Shown: piece after piece, positions 20,301 to 28,536 of the stretch
How positions within the stretch are numbered: position 1 is the stretch's first letter
How the letters are laid out: every line of letters starts with the position of its first letter
NCBI RefSeq assembly: GCF_017377395.1
Contig: NZ_CP061800.1
Location: 3,865,633-3,929,632 of the forward strand
Origin: Desulfonema magnum
GTDB taxonomy: Bacteria > Desulfobacterota > Desulfobacteria > Desulfobacterales > 4be13
Direction: 5' to 3'
DNA length: 64,000 nt
Notes under the pieces: generated by a model
What the model saw: only the letters and a program-made list of their open reading frames with translations
Databases searched by the model: none
What the model was told of the DNA's origin: nothing
Position numbers and translations under genes: made by a program

Positions 20301-21523
20301 TGATTAACATGGATGCCAGAGCAAAGGAAATCACATGGACATCCGCACTTGACATGTCTCCTGAAATCCGGCTGCAAGCCCCGCAATCGGTTCCCTGGAC
20401 CGAAACCTGGGTTTTGGATGCGAGTCCCATATGGCATTGTGAAACATCGGGAATCTCGGTCATTCATCATCAGGACGAGGCCGGACACTGGCGACCCAAA
20501 TGGCGGCCCTGGCCCGGAGAAAGCGTTCAGATTGAAATTTCACGGCCCAAAGCAATTCCCGGGCAACTGCTTACCATTGACAGCGCCCATTTGCAATGGA
20601 CTCCGGGCCAGCCCAGAGATAAAATTGTCAATAAGGCGGGACTGACCTTAAAAGTACGGACAAGCCGGGGCGGGCAGCATGAAATAACGCTGCCGGAGGA
20701 CGCTCAGTTGCAGTTGGTGAAAATCAATGATAAGAGCCAGCCCATCCGGCAGGAGGGGCAAAAAGTGGTCATTCCGCTTCGCCCCGGAAGCCAGAAAATT
20801 TATGTGGAATGGTATCAGATGACCTCATCATCTCTTTTGACAGAGGGACCTGAGATCAGGATCGGAGAACAGGCTGTGAACGCGAATGTCACTTTTCATA
20901 TGCCGAGAAACAGATGGATTCTCTGGACAGCCGGTCCGAGACTGGGGCCAGCGGTATTATTCTGGAGTTATCTTTTTGTTGTGCTTCTGGCGGCCTTATG
21001 CCTCGGAAAAACAACCCTGACACCTTTGAAAATTCGCCACTGGCTTTTGCTGAGTCTGGGACTCACACAAGTTTCTCCTGAATCCGCCCTTCTTATTGTG
21101 GGCTGGCTCCTGGCCCTGGGGTTGCGTAAAAAATATATGCCTCCGGATCACTGGTTCTTTTTCAACGGAATTCAGTTGGGGCTTACGGGCTGGACACTGG
21201 CGGCGTTTATTGCGCTTTATGAGGCCATCAGAAAGGGATTGCTGGGAATTCCCAGGATGCAGATTTCAGGCAATGGTTCCGGGAATTTTTATCTGCACTG
21301 GACCCAGGACAGAATTGAGGCGATGATGCCTCAGCCCCAGGTTTTTTCTTTGCCGCAATGGGTCTTTCATCTTTTAATGCTTCTCTGGTCCCTGTGGCTG
21401 GCGATATCGCTTCTGAAATGGCTCGGGTGGGGCTGGAACTGTTTCATCCAGGGAAAAATCTGGAGAAAAGTATCGTTTCGCAGGCAAGAACAGCCGCCTC
21501 CGCTGAAGGGTAAGAAGTGTTAG
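17393..21523 (+). CDS. Large multi-span membrane protein, function unknown
   Basis: 1376 residues starting MFKIRIQVVFIIGIFMAGFF, a signal peptide ending near FAADSEQ. A large extracytoplasmic, beta-rich region runs to about residue 465. Membrane spans follow at about 470-570, a loop, one span near 665-690, another extracytoplasmic block to about 1175 and several C-terminal spans (about 1180-1350). A basic cytoplasmic tail ends the protein. I do not recognise the family. CTGGAG lies 8 bases before the ATG; an earlier in-frame start would translate the repeat upstream. The stop TAG (21521) is the first unit of a heptamer array. A short heptamer-like tract (FQISNFS, ~19615) also lies inside. The topology suggests envelope or export assembly, as inference only. 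Confidence 0.8.
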   Translation: MFKIRIQVVFIIGIFMAGFFFSLPLFAADSEQTDIPPELANWKSWVLHDTEEQQCPTNYNNGQISRCTWPSRLNLFIESNRGRFEQEWLIFAKAWVPLPGSPKIWPGHVRLDYKNVPVMNRHSVPCIGMVPGEHRAEGIFEWSEMPEMIRIPPDIGLVNLFINNQPVASPVLDKNGQLWLQKQAVSQDEEDRLDVKIYRLLNDTIPMEVTTHLQLNISGRAREVRLEEVLLQNAIPMRLKSRLPARITPEHGLMIQARPGRWEIRILTRFESPVYEIGPVKGMFGQEIWSFKSQHHLRMTEIKGVSSVEPAQTDTPSEWRKFPAYIIQPGAKMILKEIRRGDPEPAPDRLNLHRIWWLDFDGNGFTIQDKITGTLKRQWYLSMNPPGILGRVSADGTDQLITVQADKKPGVELRRGELSLVADSRFDASARTVPAVGWDHDFQKVSGVMNLPPGWRVLTAQGVDVLPGTWFQRWTLLDFFIVLIIGISVLKLRSRGYGILALVTMVLIYHEPGAPRFVWLHLLAAMALLRVLPEGWIKKLVMLWGIGSVIVLLVAAIPFMVQQMRWGIYPQLELAREITRDSLSYSTKNEQYMSSESVPQVKSYSDSSSQWAKQEKSLYHRKQAVFKQDPNALIQTGPGLPAWKWRSVSMRWNGPVDKDQHIRLWLLSPFTNLVLSFLRVMLLGFFIFSLTDLRHWWQEMNKKLNPAVLTLAFLMLWGTFSNAESGARDANTSDSGKDSNLEFQISNFSPYPPKELLQELRDRLLEKPDCLPSCADCNRMELKVSPDSLQILLQIHAACETAVPLPGSSESWIPDEVFLNLNQQSAKALARDAEGLLWTRVPQGIHTITLMGKTGRGNSVQIPLPLKPHRAVFTSEGWDVQGIRENGTVETGIQLTRVKKNARDNFTGQNNTLPPFLHVERVLHLGLTWEISTTIRRLTPAGIPVVVSMPLIEGESVTTAGIHVEKGQAMINMDARAKEITWTSALDMSPEIRLQAPQSVPWTETWVLDASPIWHCETSGISVIHHQDEAGHWRPKWRPWPGESVQIEISRPKAIPGQLLTIDSAHLQWTPGQPRDKIVNKAGLTLKVRTSRGGQHEITLPEDAQLQLVKINDKSQPIRQEGQKVVIPLRPGSQKIYVEWYQMTSSSLLTEGPEIRIGEQAVNANVTFHMPRNRWILWTAGPRLGPAVLFWSYLFVVLLAALCLGKTTLTPLKIRHWLLLSLGLTQVSPESALLIVGWLLALGLRKKYMPPDHWFFFNGIQLGLTGWTLAAFIALYEAIRKGLLGIPRMQISGNGSGNFYLHWTQDRIEAMMPQPQVFSLPQWVFHLLMLLWSLWLAISLLKWLGWGWNCFIQGKIWRKVSFRRQEQPPPLKGKKC

Positions 21524-21613
21524 GGTGTTAGGGTGTTAGGTGTTAGGTGTTAGGTGTTAGGTGTTAGGTGTTAGGTGTTAGGTGCTAGGTGTTAGGTGTT
21601 AGGTGTTAGGTGT
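21518..21613. repeat. Heptamer array TGTTAGG
   Basis: About twelve units of TGTTAGG with TGTTAGGG variants. The first unit provides the stop codon of the preceding gene. Similar arrays lie at 38946-39008 and 46589-46700. Confidence 0.9.
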
Positions 21614-21681
21614 CTCGAAATCCTGTTAAACTTTTATGTTTCGTTGTAACCGAGGGGTCATAACCGTTTAAAAAAATGTTG

Positions 21682-21812
21682 TCCGGAGTGCCAAACTTGC
21701 AGTTTGGCAGGCAATATCCGGAGTGCCAAACTTGCAGTTTGGCAGAAGCTGAACTGCAAGTTCAGTACTCCTTTCAGTTCCCCTTCCGGAGTGCCAAACT
21801 TGCAGTTTGGCA
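21682..21812. repeat. TGCCAAACTTGCAGTTTGGCA palindromes
   Basis: Three copies of a palindrome with the core GCCAAACTTGCAGTTTGGC, each preceded by CCGGAG, plus one diverged copy (GAACTGCAAGTTC). Each can form a hairpin. From 21813 to 22040 no gene is supported. Confidence 0.85.
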
Positions 21813-22040
21813 ATTATCAGAATTATGGGAAATGCCACCGTGTCAGCAGGAACAGTTCTGCTGTGACCAAGGCAAAAATGGCTTGCTGTATCGAAATGCG
21901 GATTGTGAAACCTTTCATGGCGACGCTATCCGGAAGCGACAGCCCGGGGCTTTACTTCCTGTTCCAGACGGTTTCTGGTGATTCCCAGGCATTCCCACAT
22001 GGAAAACCGGGCAGTCTGCTTTGATGGTGAGGTTCGCTGT

Positions 22041-22651
22041 TTATTTCCTGACAGCTTTCACTCTGTCTTCGGGGATATCCAGCATATCGGCAATACGTTC
22101 ATCCGCATACCCTGCTTCTCTCAGACCCATAACGGAACGTTTTTCCCTTTCTTTTAACTCAGCTTCCGCCTTTTTTCTCAGCCGTGTCTCGGCCGCCAGT
22201 TTTTCCTTAATTTCCACGCGTTCCCGCTCCATGGTCCGCTGGTCTCTGAGCCATGCCTCATGCAGCCGGTACTGCTCTCTCAGTCTTTCGTCCTCTGTAA
22301 ATTCCTGCAACATTTCATGTACCTTCCTTATCCCTTTGTTATTTCTGAATTTTTCTTCCAGAGGCTCCGACGGTTCATGGGTCTCAGACAGAAATTTGCA
22401 CCACTGCTCCAGTGAGTTCCACGACACGCCGCCCTCCCTCAGGGCTTTCTGAAATTTACCGAGTTCCATATAATAGAGATTCCAATGCCTGCTTAAAAGT
22501 TTATGACTTTTCACATTTGTCATTCGGTAGCAGTTGTACCAGGGGGATCATATCCCGTAACCGCATTCAGCAGGGAAATCAGCGGCTTTGTCTGTTCCTG
22601 CCTTCCGAAAGCCCATTTGAACGCCACGTCATTATAAAGACAAATTTTCAT
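22041..22651 (-). pseudogene. Broken Rpn/PD-(D/E)XK transposase-type nuclease
   Basis: Two fragments on the minus strand. 22651-22520 encodes 43 residues (MKICLYNDVAFKWAFGRQEQ ... LISLLNAVTGYDP), the N-terminus typical of Rpn recombination-promoting nucleases. 22523-22041 encodes 160 residues ending LREAGYADERIADMLDIPED, the typical Rpn C-terminus, preceded by a Lys/Glu-rich coiled segment. The central catalytic core (about 120 residues with the D-ExK motif) is missing, so an internal deletion has joined the ends at the ATGA overlap (22523-22520). It is inactive as a nuclease. Confidence 0.75.
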
Positions 22652-22843
22652 TGACCCACCGTTTTCCGAAGGCTGTCCGTTTTTTCAGTCCGTCAACCTG
22701 TTTCTGCAAATTTGCGCTCATGGCAGCCCCTCCTTGTTTTTTATTTTCTGTTATCAAAATATATGGAAAATGGTGGTGTGTCAACAGAAACATCCCTTTG
22801 GTCTGCAAGGGGAAGCCAGATCGGAGTAAGGTGGAGGGGGGAT

Positions 22844-23312
22844 GCTTCAACGGAGCCGAGGTATAATAAGTACCTGTGCAAAAGTTTTTTATATATCTTT
22901 TTTCTGCGAACGGCGGAGAAACCCGGCTTTTTCCTTCACGGGCGGCGGGTCATTCCAGGAAAAAAGCCGGGTTTCTTCCCGGGCAAATATAAAAAACTTT
23001 TGCTCAGGTACTTACCTCGGTGTTTCTTTTTCTGAGGTTGTAGAGGCATTAATAAAAAATCAGCTTCAACGAAGCCGAGGTATAATACCTCGGTGTTTCT
23101 CATACCAAGTTAGAAGCTTACATTGAGGCTTATGCTTCAACGGAGCCGAGGTATAATACCTCGGTGTTTCCCGGAGTTACTGACATCTCAAGCCAGTGCA
23201 ATGTGCTTCAACGGAGCCGAGGTATAATACCTCGGTGTTTCACTTTTCGGGAAAGAGGGTATCGGCAATCTCGGAGCTTCAACGGAGCCGAGGTATAATA
23301 CCATAGGTGTAA
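22844..23312. CRISPR. Short CRISPR array, five repeats, first one interrupted
   Basis: 37-bp repeats at 22844-22868 + 23015-23026 (split), 23063-23099, 23134-23170, 23205-23241 and 23276-23312. They begin GCTTCAACGGAGC, contain the perfect palindrome CCGAGGTATAATACCTCGG and end GTGTTTC. Four unrelated spacers of 36, 34, 34 and 34 bp occupy 23027-23062, 23100-23133, 23171-23204 and 23242-23275. The last repeat is degenerate after TAATACC. The second repeat has one substitution. Read on the minus strand the repeat ends GTTGAAGC, resembling common 8-nt crRNA handles, but orientation is uncertain. No cas gene is present in the window, so it is an orphan or decaying array. Confidence 0.88.
22869..23012. 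mobile_element. MITE-like element, family D, inserted in a CRISPR repeat
   Basis: A 144-bp element with ends AGTACCTGTGCAAAAGTTTT and, on the complement of the right end, AGTACCTGAGCAAAAGTTTT. The dinucleotide TA is duplicated on both sides (22867-22868, 23013-23014). Excising it with one TA restores a perfect CRISPR repeat. The inside contains the hairpin GAAACCCGGCTTTTT/AAAAAGCCGGGTTTC. A related copy lies at 45159-45306. Confidence 0.88.
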
Positions 23313-23328
23313 AGTTAAGCACACTTAA

Positions 23329-24133
23329 TTAAGCTGCTAACGGAATGATTTCAAAAAACAAATTAATATTTATCAGGTTGAAAAAACGGAAAGACAGAGA
23401 AAAACTTCTGGCCGGACATCCGGGTTCTGACAGGTTTATCTTTACATATTTATAATGTTCGGGAAAGGATCCGTCAGTCAGTATGTCCGATGAGTTCTTT
23501 CTGCTTTTCTGCCTCTCTTTCCGGCATGAGCGGACTGTTTTTATTATCATTTTTCTGACCTCTTTTGCAGCTTTGTCAGCAGAATCCGAAAGCAGCACTT
23601 TCAGTCCGGCTATGTTTCTTCTGAAGTATTTCACTGTCTTGTCAATACTTATTTCCTCACCGAGCAGCCGCCAGGCTTCCGACCTGGCATTTGAATAACA
23701 ATAAGATATGAACATCACCACTGTCGCTTTTCCCAGTATCTCGCATCTGAGTCTGTGTTCATTATTTTTCTGATTATAACGGATTCAGGGGAGGCTCCGA
23801 TTTCGGGAGGCTGTGCGCGACCTTCCGTTTTCGCAGAAAGCCGGACGGACATTCCCGGAAAACGTCGGTTTCCGGGAAAACAAATATCCTGAATTTCCGG
23901 TTCCCGGAACCCCGTGACGGACAGATTTTCCATTCTGACATATAGTCATTTCAGGATGTTGTGCCCTCCCCTAAATCCGTTATAATCAGTTATTTTTCAC
24001 CTCTGTCTTATGAATGTTCAGTACCGATTTGAACTGTTTGAAAAATAATTCGACAGACCATCGGATCGGATAAAATGCGAGAATGGTTCTCACATCCGCC
24101 ATTTTTTCAACCGGTATGTTCGTTAATCCTCGT
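23329..24133 (-). pseudogene. IS4-family transposase remnant split by a MITE
   Basis: From 24133 to 23998 the minus strand encodes PVEKMADVRTILAFYPIRWS and VELFFKQFKSVLNIHKTEVK, the Y-R-E-K signature region of IS4-type DDE transposases with the catalytic Glu. After the 220-bp element at 23770-23989 the same frame resumes (NEHRLRCEILGKATVVMFIS ...) and runs to a C-terminus rich in Lys/Arg, stop at 23329. Removing the element and one TTATTTTT copy fuses the halves in frame (VKN-NEH). The N-terminal two thirds are missing. Confidence 0.75.
23770..23989. mobile_element. MITE-like element, family A, copy 2
   Basis: 220 bp, ends CTGATTATAACGGATT and its complement, flanked by 8-bp duplications TTATTTTT (23762-23769 and 23990-23997). 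It is inserted inside the transposase remnant. Confidence 0.88.
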
Positions 24134-24789
24134 CCGAATCGGATACGTCGGCTACAGCTCCGCTGTCCGATACCAGCCTTGCAAACGAAGACGTAGGATC
24201 GTCAGATACTGTCCTTTTACCGACCATCACCGGAATTTTCCGTGGAAAAGATAACTATGTGTTCGAGATTGACGGACAAAGCCGGAAGGCCGGTCAGTGG
24301 CGGAAAGATATGAAAGACAGCCTCACTCCCGGATGGGGAACGGCCGGACAGCCGGTGTGTCGCACCGAAGCCGTCAGCGAGACTTTCGGCAAGGTCATTC
24401 TCGTCTTCTATATTCCGAAAGGCAAACGGGCGGTCAGCTACCTTATTATAACAGGACGACCTCTGCGTAGCAGTGAGGCACTGCATGCCTTCGCCTTCCA
24501 TCATCGCATCGAAGAATTCCGGAAGCTCATCAAAAACACTTTCGAACTGGGAGCAATGCATCTCCGGGATCGGAAGGGGGCTCATGCCTGCGTCGGCATC
24601 AAAGTAATCGCATACCTCGTTGTCAACATGATTAAACAAAATCTGAGGAAGCTCCGACGCTTCCGAGACGTGACTATCAACAAGTTAGTCAGACTCTGCC
24701 CGAAATTCGTTGACGTCAGAGAAATTTTCAAAGAGCATTTTCAGAGTATTATTCCCGATAATCACATGTTGGACAAGGCTTTGGCGTGA
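24127..24789 (+). pseudogene. DDE transposase C-terminal fragment
   Basis: An open frame without a convincing start codon (a GTG at 24259 is the first candidate; the frame is open from 24127). It contains FYIPKGKRAVSYLIITGRPL, then HHRIEEFRKLIKNTFELGAM and HLRDRKGAHACVGIKVIAYL, the late part of a transposase including the Glu of the DDE triad, and ends with a stop at 24789. It abuts the oppositely oriented IS4 remnant back to back, so two dead elements are joined here. Confidence 0.6.
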
Positions 24790-24819
24790 TTATGGAAAGG
24801 TCAATAATATAACAAATTG

Positions 24820-25039
24820 CTGATTATAATGGATTTAGGGGAGGGCGCAACATCCTGAAATTATTAAATGATAAAGCGTAAAATTTCTCCGTGCCGGGGT
24901 TCTGAGAACCGGAAATCCGGGACATCCGTCCCCTCCGAAAACCCGGTTTTCCGGGTATGTGCGCCCGGCTGTCTGTAAAAACAGAAGGTTGCGGACAGCA
25001 TCCCGAAATCGGAGCCTCCCCTAAATCCGTTATAATCAG
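24820..25039. mobile_element. MITE-like element, family A, copy 3
   Basis: 220 bp, ends CTGATTATAATGGATTTAGG and its complement, flanked by the perfect 8-bp duplication ACAAATTG (24812-24819 and 25040-25047). Confidence 0.88.
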
Positions 25040-25058
25040 ACAAATTGTTATATTACTA

Positions 25059-25421
25059 ACTAAAGTCTCATCCAATTTTTATTCTACCTTTTTGTTATCA
25101 GGGAGTTACAGAACGTATTTCAGGGCTTTTTTATGCAAGTTATTGAAAATAAATCATTATATGTCGTGAAGTTCCCGTGCTATGAGTCTGACCGCCCGTC
25201 GGAAACTTGTTTTCCGGGAACACTGACGGCGGAAAAGAGCGACGATGAGACCCGCCATGGCGACACAGGAGAGATGGGAGCGCACCGACGCCGCCTTCCG
25301 AAACTTGGATTTTCCAAGCATAAGATATTGCTTGTAATATTTGAAACACATTTCGATTTCCCACCGTTCCTTATACGCCTTGTGAATTCTCACCGCATTG
25401 TAAAATTTTTTGTTGCATATG
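25059..25421 (-). mobile_element. Inverted 3' fragment of the adjacent IS
   Basis: These 363 bp are the reverse complement of 26517-26879, apparently without mismatch. They carry the IS terminal repeat (ACTAAAGTCTCATCCAATTT) and the last ~88 codons of its transposase. The fragment ends exactly where the intact IS begins (25422), giving a large inverted repeat around the element. Confidence 0.85.
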
Positions 25422-26879
25422 ACTAAAGTATAACGGCTTTTTAATTCTCATATTTTATTATCAGCATGTTACAGAACATATTTCGGGCTAAAATTATGCA
25501 AATTGCTGAATATAAAATATTTTCTGACTCATTATTTTTTTTGAAATATTTTCTTGCTTTTTTACTCCTGTTCCGTAATATATAAGGTAAAAAATTTCAG
25601 AAAAGGAGACTTGCCATGAGCAAAAAAACACAGAAAAAAAATGTCATTCCCTGTTCGGACGCCTGACGGACAGATATCTGAGAACCCTGCTGATCCGGGC
25701 AGGTTTTCCTTATCATAAGGCTCCTCATCTGTGGCAGTGGCTGTGGGTCATAATATTCCTCCCTTTCACGGAGGAGGACACTCTTAACGATCTCATTGGG
25801 AAATATGGCCGGGATCTGCGAAAATTTTACAGAATTCTCGCCCGTTATCCGCATGCTTTTGAAAAACTGCTTCACATGCTGAGCATGCCTGTGTTTTTCG
25901 AATTTATCGAAGAATTCGAAAATTCCGACGACACGGGAAAAAGCCGGCTGAGAGTCAGGATTATCGCCGATGACACGAAATCCGAGAAGTTCGGAAAATG
26001 TATCGAATTTGTAAAAAAACTGTTCGACAACGGCAAAAAACGCCATATCACGGGCCATAACTATGTCCTGGTTCTCGCTGTTTCCGGCGACATGGTGATT
26101 CCTCTCTCCTTTGTCATGTGGTTTCCGAAGGATCATCCCGACCACCGTTCGAAAAACGATATCGTGCGGGATGAGATTAATCTTCTGAAAAAAGAGTGCG
26201 ACAGACGGGAAGTGAGTCTCGGAGAGGCGGAATTCCTCGCCGACAGCGCCTTCTGTGTTCAGAAAGTTATGACAGCCGCGGAGGTCGCCGGACTTCGCAT
26301 CGTGACCAGACCCGGCAACAGGCACAAATTCGAATTCGGAGGCGAACTGCTGACGCCGAACGAAATTGTCGGAAAAGTGGCGGACCGCCAATGGAATTAT
26401 TCGGAAGCAGGTCATTGCTATCAGCGAATATCCGCACGGCATCATGTTTACGGAGAGGTGATACTCGTGATACGCCGCCGCGTGCTGAGGAACGGAAAAA
26501 TTGTTCACGACGTTCTCATATGCAACAAAAAATTTTACAATGCGGTGAGAATTCACAAGGCGTATAAGGAACGGTGGGAAATCGAAATGTGTTTCAAATA
26601 TTACAAGCAATATCTTATGCTTGGAAAATCCAAGTTTCGGAAGGCGGCGTCGGTGCGCTCCCATCTCTCCTGTGTCGCCATGGCGGGTCTCATCGTCGCT
26701 CTTTTCCGCCGTCAGTGTTCCCGGAAAACAAGTTTCCGACGGGCGGTCAGACTCATAGCACGGGAACTTCACGACATATAATGATTTATTTTCAATAACT
26801 TGCATAAAAAAGCCCTGAAATACGTTCTGTAACTCCCTGATAACAAAAAGGTAGAATAAAAATTGGATGAGACTTTAGT
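25422..26879 (+). mobile_element. Insertion sequence with DDE transposase
   Basis: A 1458-bp element. Both ends carry ACTAAAGT followed by a longer imperfect inverted repeat (TTATCAGCATGTTACAGAAC left, TTATCAGGGAGTTACAGAAC right). It encodes one transposase (25616-26781). The right end lies inside the 3' end of msrA. I could not identify a clear target duplication. Confidence 0.8.
25616..26781 (+). CDS. DDE transposase, probably expressed by -1 frameshift
   Basis: A strong ribosome site (AAAGGAGA) precedes the ATG at 25616, but this frame (MSKKTQKKNVIPCSDA) stops after 16 residues. Slipping back one base at the A8 run (25635-25642) continues as CHSLFGRLTDRYLRTLLIRA and reads through to 26781, about 388 residues in all. 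The DDE elements appear to be Asp in RIIADDTKSEKFGK, Asp in AEFLADSAFC and Glu in AYKERWEIEMCFKYYKQYLM (Y-R-E-K-like, IS4 group). Either a programmed -1 shift or a one-base decay mutation explains the frame change. Without a shift the first ATG in the main frame is at 25876. Confidence 0.7.
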
Positions 26880-27444
26880 TTTTATAATAATCCTGATGAT
26901 ATTCCTCAGCCTCATAAAATGATTTAAACTCAAGAATTTCTGTGATAACAGGCCTGTCAAACCGTCCTGACATATCCAGCGATTTTCTGGATATCTCGGC
27001 CAGGCGTTTTTGCTCGTTGTTGTGGAAAAAGATCACCGGACGATACTGACTGCCTCTGTCCGCAAACTGTCCTCCGCTGTCTGTGGGATTCACATGCCTC
27101 CAGAAGACATCCAGCAATTCCTCGTAAGTCAGACGGGATGGATCATACCAGACCTGAACTGCTTCCACATGGCCGGTATCTCCTGAGGAAACCTCTTCAT
27201 AAGAGGGATTTTCTTTATGGCCTTCGGTATATCCTGAAACTGTTCGAATCACTCCGTCAATTTTTGCAAAATCTGATTCCACACACCAGAAACATCCTCC
27301 GGCAAATGTTGCAACGTGCATCTCTTTAAATTTATTGTCCATTTTTTTTATCTCCTGTGTATCTGAATTTTCAGCATACAGAAAAATTATAAACCATCCG
27401 AATATAATAACCAATATAATCATAATGAATTGCATTATCTTCAT
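26875..27444 (-). CDS. msrA: Peptide methionine sulfoxide reductase MsrA, 3' truncated
   Basis: 189 residues. An N-terminal hydrophobic anchor or signal (MQFIMIILVIIFGWFIIFLY) suggests an extracytoplasmic enzyme. The MsrA core follows: ATFAGGCFWCVESDFAKIDG with the catalytic Cys in GCFWC, SGYTEGHKENPSYEEV, EAVQVWYDPSRLTYEELL and DRGSQYRPVIFF. The protein stops at EYHQDYYKN, where relatives normally continue about 25-35 residues (resolving-Cys region). The stop codon is formed by the IS terminal repeat (26879-26872), so the IS removed the true 3' end. It may retain the first catalytic step but probably lacks normal recycling. Confidence 0.85.
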   Translation of the reverse strand: MKIMQFIMIILVIIFGWFIIFLYAENSDTQEIKKMDNKFKEMHVATFAGGCFWCVESDFAKIDGVIRTVSGYTEGHKENPSYEEVSSGDTGHVEAVQVWYDPSRLTYEELLDVFWRHVNPTDSGGQFADRGSQYRPVIFFHNNEQKRLAEISRKSLDMSGRFDRPVITEILEFKSFYEAEEYHQDYYKN

Positions 27445-27564
27445 TTTTATATTCCTTTTCAGAATGTTTAAATTTAGTTTATAGTAACGATTACTAATAA
27501 GAATAATTTAAACATAAAAAAAGATTTAGCAAGCTTCAGCAGATTGAAAAGTTTTCGGGACAAA

Positions 27565-28200
27565 AAGAGTGCAAAAAAGCGCTTCGCTCTATTTTTGCAC
27601 TTCGGATTTTTGCGCTCCGGATTTATGCAAAAAAGCGCTTCGCTCTATTTTTGCACTTCGGATTTTTGCACTCCGAATTTATGCAAAAAAGCGCTTCGCT
27701 CTATTTTTGCACTCCGGATTTTTGCACTCCGAATTTATGCAAAAAAGCGCTTCGCTCTATTTTTGCACTTCGGATTTTTGCGCTCCGGATTTATGCAAAA
27801 AAGCGCTTCGCTCTATTTTTGCACTCCGAATTTTTGCGCTCCGGATTTATGCAAAAAAGCGCTTCGCTCTATTTTTGCACTCCGGATTTTTGCGCTCCGG
27901 ATTTATGCAAAAAAGCGCTTCGCTCTATTTTTGCACTCCGGATTTTTGCGCTCCGGATTTATGCAAAAAAGCGCTTCGCTCTATTTTTGCACTCCGAATT
28001 TTTGCACTCCGGATTTTTGCACTCCGAATTTATGCAAAAAAGCGCTTCGCTCTATTTTTACACTCCGGATTTTTGCGCTCCGGATTTATGCAAAAAAGCG
28101 CTTCGCTCTATTTTTGCACTCCGAATTTTTGCAAAAAAGCGCTTCGCTCTATTTTTACACTCCGGATTTTTGCACTTCGGATTTTTGCCAACCCTCCTGC
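27565..28200. repeat. Modular tandem array, 26-bp + 15-bp units (mostly period 56)
   Basis: About ten units. Each has a 26-bp hairpin module (ATGCAAAAAAGCGCTTCGCT...) followed by one to three 15-bp modules (TTTTTGCACTCCGGA). Observed periods are 56 (two short modules), 71 (three) and 41 (one). All three plus frames are open because 56 is not a multiple of 3; none looks like a real protein. The related array at 33065-33375 uses one short module per unit. Confidence 0.9.
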
Positions 28201-28205
28201 AAAAA

Positions 28206-28536
28206 TTTTTTAACATATTCAACTCAAAATTCCTATCTTGACATGATGCCCAATTTCGATCATATATATTTGTAATATATTCGCTATTACCCGATGATAA
28301 AGTTTTCTGAGCCAATTTCGATAACAGTCTGTTATTCCTGCGAAAGCAGGTATCCGTTTTTGCCGACGTTTGCCGATAAAAAGGCAGTGGATTCCTGCTT
28401 TCGCAGGCTTCGGCGTGAACTCAGTCGAACGGAATGACAGAAAAAAAAACAGACAAAGCATATGACAGCACGAAAACTTTTCGATAAATATATCCGTCAC
28501 TGAACTTCTGCGTTAACTGTAAAATTTAATGAGACT
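28206..28536. repeat. Gap with GCGAAAGC-type repeat
   Basis: 28325-28435 holds an inverted pair TATTCCTGCGAAAGCAGGTA / GATTCCTGCTTTCGCAGGCT and the fragment CGGCGTGAACTCAGTCGAAC, also seen near 3040. The rest shows nothing recognisable. Confidence 0.6.

Noticed and set aside
22632..22850. 72-residue minus-strand frame ending QVDGLKKRTAFGKRWVNENL
   Set aside because: Its 3' end overlaps the Rpn N-terminal fragment in another frame, it crosses the CRISPR flank, and there is no family match.
25157..25393. Short transposase-like minus-strand frame as an independent gene
   Set aside because: It is the inverted 3' fragment of the adjacent IS and lacks a start and catalytic residues.
27544..28275. 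Three overlapping plus-strand open frames of 196-243 residues
   Set aside because: They are translations of the 56-bp array in all frames; openness follows from the repeat unit, not from coding selection.
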